A DNA stretch of 64,000 bases from Thereva unica (lineage: Eukaryota; Arthropoda; Insecta; Diptera; Therevidae): contig OX465284.1 of assembly GCA_949987705.1 (NCBI GenBank), positions 65,085,470-65,149,469 on the forward strand, in the 5' to 3' direction. The first letter of the stretch is position 1; each line of letters begins with the position of its first letter. The notes beneath the pieces were generated by a model. That model made no database searches. It was given only the letters and a program-made list of their open reading frames with translations, and was not told where the DNA came from. The translations under genes were made by a program, and so were the position numbers. Below are positions 10,377 to 20,249 of this stretch, piece after piece.

Positions 10377-10969
10377 TTTCCAATTGCTATATTTTTGATT
10401 GGTTCCCTTTGCTCTGGTTCGATAAGGTAAAATCGGTAGCTCCCGGGGTCACCATCGACTATCGCTCGCACCAATTTCTCAGCACACGGAGGAAGCACGG
10501 TATCTTCACGAACGACGACTTTCAGCTGCGAATAACAAGTGGATCCTGTGGCCATTGGAATCTCCTTGTTGTCATATCTCAGTATTTCCTCTTCGATGTC
10601 CAGTAGAATTTTATGTGTTTTCATAAAGTCCAGACCGAGAATATACTCGTCTGTTATATCAGCTACCAGGAACGAATGTGAAAATCCAATGTCAGCAAGA
10701 ACCACATCCAACATAATTTCCCCGTGTAATTGTACTGGCTCTCCTGTTGCAGTTTTCAGTCTGTATTGGCGTGCGTCTTTCAGCCATTTATTACCGACAA
10801 TGTCAGCCCGGATAACAGATTTTGAAGCACCAGTGTCTACAGTTATTGTGCATTTTTCAGCTCCAATCATTCCATCGATGACCAGGCTGTTGCCACTACG
10901 CTGCAGTTGTTTGATAGTGGTGATGATGACACCGGGGGCTTCGATTTCCCCGACTAACTCCCGCCCCAT
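10337..10969 (-). CDS. Gypsy-2 aspartic protease
   Basis: A 210-residue frame with a retropepsin fold: active site 'TITVDTGASKSVIRADIVG' near residue 42 and the 'YILGLDFMKTHKILLDIE' flap/helix signature near residue 108. The catalytic Asp-Thr-Gly is intact. It would process Gag-Pol. The C-terminal third is a linker towards RT. It lies between the gag Cys-knuckle frame and the RT frame, as expected. Confidence 0.88.
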   Translation of the reverse strand: MGRELVGEIEAPGVIITTIKQLQRSGNSLVIDGMIGAEKCTITVDTGASKSVIRADIVGNKWLKDARQYRLKTATGEPVQLHGEIMLDVVLADIGFSHSFLVADITDEYILGLDFMKTHKILLDIEEEILRYDNKEIPMATGSTCYSQLKVVVREDTVLPPCAEKLVRAIVDGDPGSYRFYLIEPEQREPIKNIAIGKCLMSIDDKKRYL

Positions 10970-11092
10970 GGAGTCAGTCTTTATTCGTTTCCCTGCTGCT
11001 GTCTGCGGGGAGACACGGAGTCATTGTTTTCGGCCTCCCTCTGGTCACCTTTCTGCCGATGTCCGCATTTTTCACAACAAGTTCTGCCACTC

Positions 11093-11548
11093 CTATTTTC
11101 GGGAGACTGCTCTCCTTCGCTTTCTGCAATTCCTTTGCAAATGACCCGGTTCACTACAGTTCCAGCATTGGAGTCGACCGCGTACTTCCGTTGCGTTCAT
11201 TCTGTTGCAAATATCCTCTGTGGTGTGGATCTCTCTGAGGCGGACTGCACTTCTTGATGCTTGCTTCGCTGCCTCGTATGCCAGAGCATATGCCAAAACT
11301 TCAGCAGTATTCTTCTTTCCGGCCAATCTGGCTGCTTGTTGTAGATCTCGGTCGGAAAAAGAGTTAAGGAAAGCCTCTCTTGCTACTTCGTTGATGTAGT
11401 CTTGGCCGAAACTAGGATAAGCCAGATGAACTAACCTCTCGATATCGGCGCATAGTTGTTGTAAAGTTTCCCCTGGCTTTTGAATTCGATTTCGAAGTTG
11501 AAGTCGATAAACCTCTTGCAGGTGCTGATCACCGTAACGCATTTCCAT
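11093..11548 (-). pseudogene. Gypsy-2 Gag C-terminal half with zinc knuckle
   Basis: The frame contains a gag capsid segment ('MRYGDQHLQEVYRLQLRNR', 'LCADIERLVHLAYP', 'REAFLNSFSDRDLQQAARL') and a classical CCHC knuckle, 'CWNCSEPGHLQRNC', near residue 128. It then ends in a basic tail. The knuckle would bind genomic RNA. It is separated from the N-terminal gag frame by a damaged region at 11549-11764. Confidence 0.86.
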
Positions 11549-11764
11549 GAACTAAGAACCCGTAGCTGTTGAGATGTTCTGCTGGTATTGACTGCAATAT
11601 TTCTGCTCCTGTACTCCTTAGTGACAAAGTTAAGGCCATTGTTTTTTCCTCCTCGGTCCAGAAATTACCTGCCGCTGCTGCTTCGAATTGAAGCTTCTAA
11701 GTAGGCTATGATCTTTGTCCGTCGAAAGTTGGAGGCTATAGTCGGCTCTGACGTTTTCCAATTC
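11549..11764 (-). pseudogene. Gypsy-2 Gag middle, frameshifted
   Basis: The minus strand still reads as gag in pieces ('TEEEKTMALTLSLRSTGAEI', 'LQSIPAEHLNSYG') but the frame changes and stops occur, so this joins the N- and C-terminal gag segments only with at least two indels. Confidence 0.7.
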
Positions 11765-12259
11765 CTACCTTTTCTTCGTTTTCTCTAATGGAATTTTCGA
11801 GATTTTGTCATCCACCTTTTTGTCGACAGAAATGGACATCAATTCGAGTTTCTGCTCCAGCTGGTTTCTCTGTTCTTCCATAGACTCTTTGAGTTCTGCT
11901 AATGAGCGTTCATGAGCTACTGCTAATAATTTTTGGTCATCTTTTAACGCCAACACTTCCGCTTTGATCTCTGTTGTCGAACGTTCTTGCGCTTCCTTCA
12001 TCTCTGCTGATGACCGTTCTGGCGACTCTTTCATCACCATCAATGTCTTAAAAAGTTCTGTCATACTCACTGTCGTTTCTTCTGGCTCCGCTTCTACCTC
12101 GCCTTCAAACATGTAGGTTTCAGGATCCTTAGCTTCGTTCACCATAGCTTCTCGAAGCAGGGCGGTTAGGGAATTTTTAGCCCCCACCGTTGACAACGAG
12201 CGTTTACTTAGTTCTCTTCTCAACTCTACAGTGCGCAAATCCCCTAGCTTTCGACCCAT
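11765..12259 (-). CDS. Gypsy-2 Gag N-terminus: SAP-like domain and coiled coil
   Basis: The first 35 residues ('LRTVELRRELSKRSLSTVG' followed by 'KNSLTALLREAM') match the helix-extended-helix pattern of a SAP DNA-binding motif. Residues 70-160 are a strong charged coiled coil rich in Glu, Lys and Leu with repeated 'ERS.AE.KE' units. Such SAP plus coiled-coil N-termini occur in some insect gypsy Gags, but the assignment is by eye. The start codon at 12259 lies about 110 bp downstream of the LTR, as expected for the first gag codon. Confidence 0.75.
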   Translation of the reverse strand: MGRKLGDLRTVELRRELSKRSLSTVGAKNSLTALLREAMVNEAKDPETYMFEGEVEAEPEETTVSMTELFKTLMVMKESPERSSAEMKEAQERSTTEIKAEVLALKDDQKLLAVAHERSLAELKESMEEQRNQLEQKLELMSISVDKKVDDKISKIPLEKTKKR

Positions 12260-12353
12260 TTTATTAATAAGTCCTTATTTCTCACGCACAAAATTTTAAT
12301 TCTAATCACAATTATTTTCGAGTTCACTTATTTTACTTATCTCTTAATTAATC

Positions 12354-12368
12354 CCACTTCTGACACCA
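12354..12368 (-). other. Primer-binding site of Gypsy-2
   Basis: The plus strand reads as a tRNA 3' end finishing in CCA (CTTCTGACACCA at 12357-12368). On the element strand it is TGGTGTCAGAAG, starting two bases after the LTR end. This spacing is typical of LTR retrotransposons. Confidence 0.7.
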
Positions 12369-12370
12369 GT

Positions 12371-12778
12371 TGTTACGTTTTTACAGCTTAACGGATTCGT
12401 AGGATTAATAAAGGAATACACTTTTTAATTATCCACACAATAATTTATTTATTACAAACCAAAAAACAATTTAATTACAAACACAATTCTTACAGTTCAC
12501 TATAATCACTTTCAATTTAATAACTCGCACTATTAAATTCTATCTATCGCTTTATAGTTCCTTTTTCTATCACCACTTTTCACTGTTCTCACTTTAGAAC
12601 ACTTTTATCACCTTTCAAATTCAAACTGACTTTCTCAGCGCCTGCAAGCCGCTTTTATATCCAAGCTCCACCTTTATCTAACTTCTGGAACCTTCGTCTT
12701 TTTTCTAGTGCCTTCCTATACTCATCGATTTATAAGACGTTGTCACGTCAAAAAATTAATATTGTAGTAATAGTAACA
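12371..12778 (-). repeat. 5' LTR of Gypsy-2
   Basis: The 408-bp LTR has inverted TGTTAC...GTAACA ends (12371 and 12773-12778) and abuts the primer-binding site. It contains a well-formed core promoter at 12624-12659. Its outer end carries GACGTTGTCACGTCA (12736-12750), a motif that recurs in the repeat at 16.55-16.88 kb. Confidence 0.8.
12624..12659 (-). promoter_or_regulatory. LTR core promoter: TATA box and TCAGTT initiator
   Basis: On the minus strand TATAAAAG (12659-12652) is followed by the consensus arthropod initiator TCAGTT (12629-12624). The initiator A at 12627 lies 32 bp from the first T of the TATA box, the normal TATA-to-start spacing. Transcription would start inside the LTR and define its U3/R border. 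Confidence 0.65.
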
Positions 12779-13500
12779 GCGTTTTTTTTCCTTTCGGTTC
12801 GGGACGAACAGAAGTGGTAAACAAATGTTCAGGACGCTTTTTACATTTCGAAAGGTTGTTCCCATGTACGGCTGTAGAAACAAAAACTTTATATTCAAAA
12901 TTAGCTTATACTTTTTAGTTCAGTTTTAAAATAAAAGCCGTATTTTTTTAGTTTTTTTAAACTACACAGTTTGCTTTCTATTTTTTAGTTTATTATATCT
13001 CTTCTGCCATTTTATGGTGACCGCCATATCAGATTTTAAATGACGTCCCGCAGCTTACTGTACTATACTCGTCATACACATTCACTTGATACACATACCG
13101 AGAGCGTTATGTAGAGAAAGGTAACAGTATTCAAATTGTCATACCCTTTCATTTGATATCCATACGGGGCGCGTTGTAAAGACACCCCCCATTTGGTGTT
13201 GGCATTTTGTATTTGCGCCATTTTGAATATGCAATGACGCCATACAGCTAATAGTGTTTTACTTGTCATATCCTTTTATTTGATACCCATACCGAGTGGT
13301 TTGCAAACAAAAAGTGATTCCGCCATTTTTTATTGGCAGCCATTTTGATTTTGGAATGACACTTCCCAGCTTGTATTCTATTTGGCTCACCCTTTCATTT
13401 GATACCAATGCCGTGAGTCGAGGAACACAATTGCAAAATTCCGCCGCCATCTTGCAACCGTCATCTTGACTTTTTTTTTACAAAAATGCTATATTGCTTT
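12779..13500. repeat. Degenerate dispersed repeat (CATTTGATACCCAT family)
   Basis: From about 12960 this holds several degenerate copies of a unit containing 'CATTTGATACCCAT' followed by a G-rich word and 'CGCCATTTTG' (for example near 13147, 13278 and 13396). The same unit recurs at 16.3-17.0, 21.8-22.3 and 50.9-53.3 kb. No coding sequence was found. Confidence 0.6.
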
Positions 13501-13713
13501 GTCACGCGAACTATGCATATGGACAAAATTTGGGGCTGAGATCGGTTACACGAAGGGGGGTCAAAATCAAGTTGCAAGCGGCGCACAGTCGGAGATTTTG
13601 TTGCAGGCTAGGTTTTCATTCTCTCACGTTCTCAATAGTTTTCCTTAATTCCCTATTCAATTACAAAGAAAACTAGTTGGGATGTGGGTTCGACGCTTTC
13701 GGTCCACACGATC

Positions 13714-14692
13714 AACTTCCCAGTATGATGGATGTTGAATATATGATTGGATATTTTAATAATAAATGAACAATAGGCAATATATGTAGAATATATCTAT
13801 AATACCGAGAATTTGTCACAATTGTTTATCAATATTTTCGCTAAAATGTCAAACTAAATGTGCGCACTTACAAGATTAGGTATTAATGTGTTTCGGCACC
13901 TCAGTGAAGTCGATATAGTTTTTAGTTCGCGCGGTATCGTGCAGGCACAAAAATCACTTAAGTCATTTAAACCAAAAACCCGCTGGACCGAATATTATAA
14001 AAATATTTTCAGATTATATTGTCGCTAATACGCTTCGAACGGCACCTCAAGTAAGTCAATATCTTTTGTGGTTCGGGCCATATCGTGCAGGTACAAAAAT
14101 CACTTACGCCGCTTAAACAAAAAAACGGCTGGACCGAATTTTATGAAAATCTTTTCAGATCATGTTTTGGTTAATGCTCTTCGAACGGCTCCTCAACTAA
14201 GCCGATATCTTTTATAGTTCGCGCGATATCGTGCAGGTACAAAAATCACTTAAGTCATTTAAACCAAAAAACCGCTGGACCGAATATTATAAAAATCTTT
14301 TCAGATTATATTGTCGCTAATACGCTTCGAACGGCACCTCAAGTAAGTCAATATCTTTCGTGGTTCGGGCGATATCGTGCAGGTACAAAAATCACTTACT
14401 TCGCTTAAACAAAAAAACGGCTGGACCGAATCTCATGAAAATCTTTTCAGATCATATTTCGGTTAATACGCTTCGAACGACACCTCAACGAAGTCGATAT
14501 CAGTTTTGGTTCGCGCGATATCGTGCAGGAAAAAATGACCACATCCGTACGCACATACACACACACACACACACATACTTCCTCCCAATTTTTTGCTTAA
14601 AGTGCTCCTGGGACCTTGAAAGGTGAAAATACGTTGAAATTTTCGATTTCGATTTTCGGACCGATTACAATAACTTCCTATACTGGGAAGTT
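13714..14692. mobile_element. Inverted-repeat element with central 146-bp array (HINE/DINE-like candidate)
   Basis: AACTTCCCAGTAT at 13714-13726 is repeated in perfect inversion at 14680-14692. The right copy also forms a short hairpin (AACTTCC 14672-14678 with GGAAGTT 14686-14692). Between them lie the tandem array (13900-14525) and a CA microsatellite (14555-14575). A 5' sub-terminal inverted repeat, central tandem repeats, a microsatellite and a 3' hairpin are the layout of Helentron-associated elements such as DINE-1. That assignment is inference; an unclassified TIR element is the alternative. Confidence 0.55.
13900..14525. repeat. Tandem array, exact 146-bp period, A-B-A-B order
   Basis: The word ATCGTGCAGG begins at 13936, 14082, 14228, 14374 and 14520, so the spacing is 146 bp every time, with no indels. 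Units 1 and 3 share 'AAGTCATTTAAACC' and 'ATTGTCGCTAATACGC'; units 2 and 4 share 'GCTTAAACAAAAAAACGG' and 'GGTTAAT'. The array is therefore a 292-bp higher-order repeat present twice, plus a partial fifth unit. Confidence 0.9.
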
Positions 14693-15249
14693 AATAAAAA
14701 AAATGAGTGCTCTATCTTTTTTCTTTCTTGAGATATTAGATTTTGAGTAAAAAAACAAAATCTCCCACTGTGCGGCGTAGCACGTAAAAAATTGTGAAAT
14801 ATCCTACTAATTAATTAATTAATTAAAAAAACTAATTGTAATTTCGAAAAACGGAAACTTACTTCCATCTGCTGGGGTATCCATGCATCTACAAAAAAAT
14901 CAGGTTTTTATCTTTCCTAGTTTGGCTCCAACGCGTGACGGTACGCACAAGCAGCCACTCAGAAACAAAGATACATAGACACACTTTCTTTTATTAATAG
15001 ATAGAAGATACATAGATAGATAAAAGAATACACATTTACCTAAAAGAAGAGCCTACGTATGTTGCTTTACGATAATAAGTCTAGGAGTTATTCAAGTTTA
15101 AGTAAATTTAAAAAATAATTATTTAGATAAAAAAAACTTTTTAATATACCACGTTTTTATAACGAACTAAAAAGTATAAAATAATTTCTCCTAGCCCCAT
15201 ACAGATTTAGAACTTCAAACATATTCCTAACACCATACAGATAATCCTG
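14693..15249. other. Non-coding, no clear feature
   Basis: AT-rich DNA with short TAATTAAT runs (14810-14825) and a GATAGATA-like stretch near 15000. The words around 14930-15000 resemble the ends of non-autonomous insect repeats, but no boundary or duplication could be defined. Confidence 0.4.
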
Positions 15250-17028
15250 AAAATTTGTGTTTGTGAATTTAAAATCTTACAAATATTTTCATAGCTATTA
15301 CAAATTCACAATCACAAATTAGTTGACTAAGAATATTTTGGAGAAAAAGGTGGTTGAAGGTGACATTTTTGTTAAAAAAAAAAAACAAAATTTTGATATT
15401 GACCACTTATAACTCTGGAAGTTGGTACTGTGGTACCGTCGCTTTTACAATTTTAGATAGGTGGGAGTATTCTGCGTATACCTACTGATACCTTATTCAT
15501 GAAAATAAGTGATGGCGTTACAAAAATACAGGGTTAATTAGTCATTTCGTCCGAATAAAAAGAAATAGCATTATTAACACCTTAGCCACAGTTACGGGAT
15601 ATAACAACTATACAGAAATTCAATACTCATTATAGCCGATAATCTGAGATACTTTTCTTTTGCGCCGGGCCTGGGGTAATTTTGTATGGGCTGTGACCCA
15701 CCTCCTTTGCAAAAAATGATTTTGGATACATAAAAAACTTTAGAGTTGACTATAAAAATATGTTACCTACAACTTTTTTTAAAATTCGAGGTTAATCATC
15801 GGGAAACTTTTATACTAAGTACGTGCACAACAGATAGCTAGCCAATTTTATCTATATAAATATAATTGGAGTGTCTGTGATTTCAAAATAATTGTGTTCT
15901 TTTAATTTTATATGGTTATTTACATAATTTTAAAATGAAATCACGCATTTTTAAAATTTTTGTTTGTGTGTATGTCAGTATGTCTGTACGTCTGTCTGTT
16001 TGTTCGGGCTAATCTCGGAAACGGCTAATCCGATTGGGATGGGACTTTGACTGGAAGATTCAGTATTTTAGCGGGCATGTTTTAGGCTATTTATATGCGC
16101 TTTATTAGCTCTACCTGTATGTATGTATGGATGTATGTATGAAGACAAATCTTGAAAATTGTTTTTGACCCACTTCCATATAACCGATCAGCTTCAAATT
16201 TTGCACACATGTACAGTTCAAGTGACAATGCAATCTGACCATTTTATCAATAATTCAAGATGGCCGTTTCAAGATGGCGGCCAAATTTCCCAATTGTGCT
16301 CGCTGACCGCCGACATGGGTATCATATGAAAGGGAATGATAAGTATAATATAACTACCTATTTAGTGTAATTCCAAATTCAAAATGGCGGGGGGAACAAA
16401 ATGGCGGTCAACGCAGATGGCGGATTACTTTTTTATTTACATCACGATCGGTATGGGTATCAAATTAAAGGATATGACAAGTTGAGTACTATTAGCTGGG
16501 TGGCGTAATTCCAAATTCAAAATGGCAGCCAACACAAAATAGCGGACTACCTTTTTGACGAGACAACGTCTATTAAATCGGTTTAAGATAGGACGCGCGT
16601 GTGAAGATGTCCCGCAAAATGTCCCGCACACAAAAAAAATCATATCTCCGCCCCCATACATGTTAGGGGGGTGGTTAATGGCTCAAAATTTTACATTCAT
16701 TCACCTTATTGACGTGACAACATCTATTAAATCGGTTTAAGATAGGACGCGCGTGTGAAAATGTCCCACACACAAAAAAAATTTGCTTCGAAATATATAA
16801 TTTATTAATTGAGAAAATAATACAAAACGTAATAACAGACGTTGTCGCGTTCAAATTAATAGACGTTGTCACGTTAAAATACGGACGTGATACTTCACAT
16901 CCAAGACCATTAATTTTTTTTTACAATGATCTCGGTATGGATACGAAATAAAAGTGTATGAGTAGAGTACAGTAAGCTGGGTGACCATATTTTAAATATC
17001 GGTCACCACGCACAAAATAACCAAAGAC
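15250..17028. repeat. Mosaic of dispersed repeats
   Basis: A 50-bp segment at about 15265-15315 recurs inverted at 53.46-53.52 kb. Around 15960-16140 are GTCTGTCTGT and GTATGTATG microsatellites beside the text 'CTAATCTCGGAAACGGCTAA', a hallmark of abundant non-autonomous insect repeats. From 16300 on are 'CATATGAAAGGG' and 'AAATGGCGG' units of the CATTTGATACCCAT family. A 79-bp block at 16556-16634 is repeated directly at 16710-16788. No coding frame is credible. Confidence 0.6.
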
Positions 17029-17325
17029 ATATAATAAACTTTGGGGGGCAAACGGCTAACAAAGACCTCGGAAAGTGGTGGTACCCGATTTGCCACCTCT
17101 GCCAAAACCCGAGAAAAGTCACTGTAGACAAACACCTAGCAGACCTGTTAGCAAGTCCTAATCCCACCTCCCCGCGGTGCCCCCTGGGGTACTTCTTCGG
17201 AAGGAGCTAAGGGAGACGGGCGAATGGCGAACTCTCTGCGCCACAAAACAGAGTTTTAAGTCGGTTGGGCTGAGGGTTAGCAACCCGCTCCCATAAAAAA
17301 CACCATTGCTACGAATCGGCAAACA

Positions 17326-17505
17326 ATGCCTCGGAACCGGATGGACAACACGACGACGACCTTTGCTTTTCGAACAAGGACACGAATCGGATCATGGAAT
17401 GTGAGAACACTGCAGGCTGAGGGACGGCTGGAAGAAGTCCTCAACGAGATGAATCGATATAAAATCAAGACGAAACTGAAAGCCGTAGGAGTGGCGTTGG
17501 TGTAA
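17326..17505 (+). pseudogene. LINE A endonuclease N-terminus, frameshifted
   Basis: A start at 17326 gives a short frame with the LINE endonuclease N-terminal motif 'IGSWNVRTLQAEGRLEEV' and then 'MNRYKIK'. It runs out at 17505. The downstream endonuclease frame ('SGVGVILAKEARSS', from about 17485) is a different frame. The usual intervening segment, with the catalytic Glu of the 'E.RW' motif, is missing, so an internal deletion of unknown size lies near 17476-17490. Confidence 0.7.
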
Positions 17506-20216
17506 TACTCGCCAAAGAAGCCAGGTCCAGCCTCATTAGCTGGTCACCAGTTTCTGAGAGGAATATTACCGTGCGCCTGCGTACCAGACTAAGAAGTACT
17601 ACTGTAGTCCAATGCTATGCTCCAACTGAGGACGCTGAAGATGACATCAAAGACGAGTTCTATTTGCGGCTGAATGAGGTTTTTCGCTCTATTCCAAGGG
17701 GAGACATCATTGTATTAATGGGTGACTTAAACGCACAGATCGGCCGTGACAACACCGGCCTTGAACAAACAATTGGAAATCAAGGTCTAAGCCAAGTTAC
17801 CAATAACAATGGTGAGCTTTTCGTTGACTTCTGTAGCTCCCACCAACTCATGGTAGGTGGAACTTACTTTTGTCACAAGAAGATACACAAAGAGACCTGG
17901 GTATCGCCCGATGGTAGGACGAGAAATCAGATAGATCATGTGGCCGTAAGCCGCAGATGGAGAACTATCCTTGAGGATGTCAGGAGTTTCAGGGGAGCAG
18001 ACACTGGAAGCGACCACCATTTGGTAGTAGCAACTATTCGCCTTAAAATCGCCGCAATCAGAAACGTACAACGCGATGCTATAAACCGTAGACGGTTCAA
18101 CGTAGATCTTCTGCGGGAGAGCGTTAAAAAGCGGGAATTTGCTGGAAACCTACAGCAAATATTAAACCAGCACAACGTTTCTGACGACACAAATATTGAA
18201 GAGCTGTGGAGTAGGACAAAGGGCGCAATATTGACGGCTGCGGAATCGAGCATCGGTTATGTCCAAAGAAACCAGCAACACTGGATCTCGGACACAACCT
18301 GGCAAAAAATAGAACGCAGGAGAGCCCTAAAAAATAACGTAAACTCTACAAGCGATCCCGAAAGACGTTACCAACTTGAACGGGAATACTCCCAATTACA
18401 CCGGGAAGTAAAGAGAAGTGTCCGGCGTGATAAAAGGCAGCAGATAAATGAGCTCGCAGAAAAAGCGGAAAACGCTGCAAACACAGGCAACAGTAAGGTG
18501 CTGTACCAAATCACTAAACAGCTCTCGGGAAAGCACTCTACTAAAAAGCATGCCGTTAAGAGTGCGGATGGAAGGCTGCTGTGCAGCGACGAGGAGCAGC
18601 TCCAAAGATGGAGAGATTACTTCTTCGCCGTCCTGAATGGTTCATTTACACAGGAACCTCAGGAAACCAGCAACAATGAACAGCCAATTCGAATCACCAC
18701 CCGGGCCCCATCCAAGACGGAAATAGTAACCGCAATTCATGCGATGGCCAATGGTAAAGCAGCTGGAAAAGATGGCATCCCGCCAGAATTGTTGAAAGCC
18801 GACTCAAGCCTCATAGCAGATGCGCTTCAGCCAATCCTACAAATAGCATGGAACACCTGTACCTTTCCGGAGGATTGGACGGAAGGTATCATAGTCAAAA
18901 TACCAAAAAAGGGGGACCTAACAATATGCGACAACTGGAGAGGCATCTGTTTACTATCTACTGTGGGCAAAATTTTGTCCCACATATTACTATCTAGGAT
19001 AAGTGAGGCAGTAGACCGAACGCTTAGGAGGCAGCAGGCCGGAGTCAGGAAGGGCCGCTCATGTATTGATCATATCAACACCTTACGAATTATAGTGGAG
19101 CAGTCTACTGAATTCCGATCCCCCCTTTACCTTGCTTTCGTAGATTATGAGAAAGCGTTCGACTCGGTCAATAGGAGCTTTATATGGCAGGCACTACGGC
19201 GACGTGGACTGCCTGATAAAATAATAAAATTGATAAAAGCCCTATATAACAATTCCAAATGCAGAGTTCTCCATAATGGAAAATTATCCGACAGCTTTGA
19301 GGTGAGCTCAGGAGTACGACAAGGATGCCTACTCTCGCCTTTACTATTTCTTATAGTAATAAATGACATCCTTGTCGGCGCTCTAGATAGTAGAACAGGC
19401 GGCATACAATGGGGTTTGTTAGACCGCCTTAAGGATCTCGACTACGCAGATGATATCTGTTTGCTGGCCCACAGACACCAGGACCTCAAAAACATGATTA
19501 ACAATTTGGCAACAGAAAGTAGTCCAGCAGGCTTAAGGCTAAATCCGACTAAAACTAAAGAAATGCGGATAAATGCAAACACCATTGAACGAACAGCGCT
19601 GAATAACCGTGACGTGGAACTGGTAAATAAATTCTGCTACCTCGGTAGTATTATTACCGAAAATGGCGGTGCAGAAGAAGATGTCAGTTCCAGAATAAAT
19701 AAAGCACGAGGCGCATATGCATGCCTGTTCCGCATATGGAGATCAACGGAGATCTCAACTAACACCAAATTGCGGCTGTTCAACTCCAACGTGAAGGCAG
19801 TACTTTTGTATGGTTGCGAAACATGGAAAGTCACCCAATTCATCACAGGGCGCCTACAAGTCTTCATCAACAGATGCCTTCGTCGTATCCTAAAAATCCG
19901 CTGGCAAGATAGAATTTCAAACGAAGAACTATGGCGCCGTGCCGGCCAAGAAAGGATAGACGATCAAATCAGGCGAAGGAAATGGAATTGGGTAGGCCAC
20001 AACTTGCGACGCGAAAACGAAAATCTAGCCAAACAGGCCCTTGACTGGAATCCGCAAGGATCCCGTCGAGTAGGACGACCTAGAACAACGTGGAGGAGAA
20101 CCCTACTAGCAGAAGCCGCAACAACTGGGAGATCCTGGTCGGAGCTGAGAGCTGTCGCGCAAAACAGAGTCCGCTGGAGGGCAACTGTTTCCGCCCTATG
20201 TCCCATGAGGGATTAA
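17485..20216 (+). CDS. LINE A ORF2: endonuclease remainder and reverse transcriptase
   Basis: The open frame holds the endonuclease ('VVQCYAPTEDAEDD', 'VLMGDLNAQIGRDN', 'RTRNQIDHVAVSRRWR', 'GADTGSDHHLVVATIRLK'), so the Asp-Asn and Asp-His active-site residues are kept. The RT domain follows: 'NGKAAGKDGIPPELLKA', 'VKIPKKGDLTICDNWRGI', 'LAFVDYEKAFDSVNRSF', 'SGVRQGCLLSPLLF' and the catalytic 'LDYADDICLLAHRH' near residue 625. The C-terminus has 'RWQDRISNEELWRRAGQ' and 'RRRKWNWVGHNLRRENENL', then 'GSRRVGRPRTTWRR'. The frame from the GTG at 17571 is 881 codons; codons back to about 17485 are also open. Enzymatically the RT looks intact; only the endonuclease N-terminus is damaged. Confidence 0.88.
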
Positions 20217-20249
20217 AGGAGCGCAATGATGATGATGATATAATAAACT

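Larger units (their letters stand above)
6038..12778 (-). mobile_element. Gypsy-2, 3'-truncated Ty3/gypsy element
   Basis: Read on the minus strand, the order is LTR (12371-12778), primer-binding site, gag, protease, RT, RNase H and part of integrase: the Ty3/gypsy gene order. The copy stops inside the integrase catalytic core, so the rest of integrase and the 3' LTR are absent. A CR1/Jockey-type LINE (7321-9440) interrupts the RT. Several frameshifts split gag and pol, so this is an old, inactive copy. The target-site duplication cannot be checked because one end is lost. Confidence 0.9.
17041..20237 (+). mobile_element. RTE-like LINE A with 12-bp target-site duplication
   Basis: The element is bounded by ATATAATAAACT at 17029-17040 and again at 20238-20249, and ends in a TGATGATGA microsatellite. 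It includes a 5' UTR (17041-17325), an endonuclease region with an internal deletion, and an otherwise open ORF2. Its 5' end therefore looks complete. A nearly identical 5'-truncated sister (LINE B, minus strand) lies at 51064-53031, and fragments (LINE C) at 54274-55186. The RTE-like label rests on a single ORF2, an endonuclease plus RT without RNase H, and the ATG-repeat tail. Confidence 0.88.
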
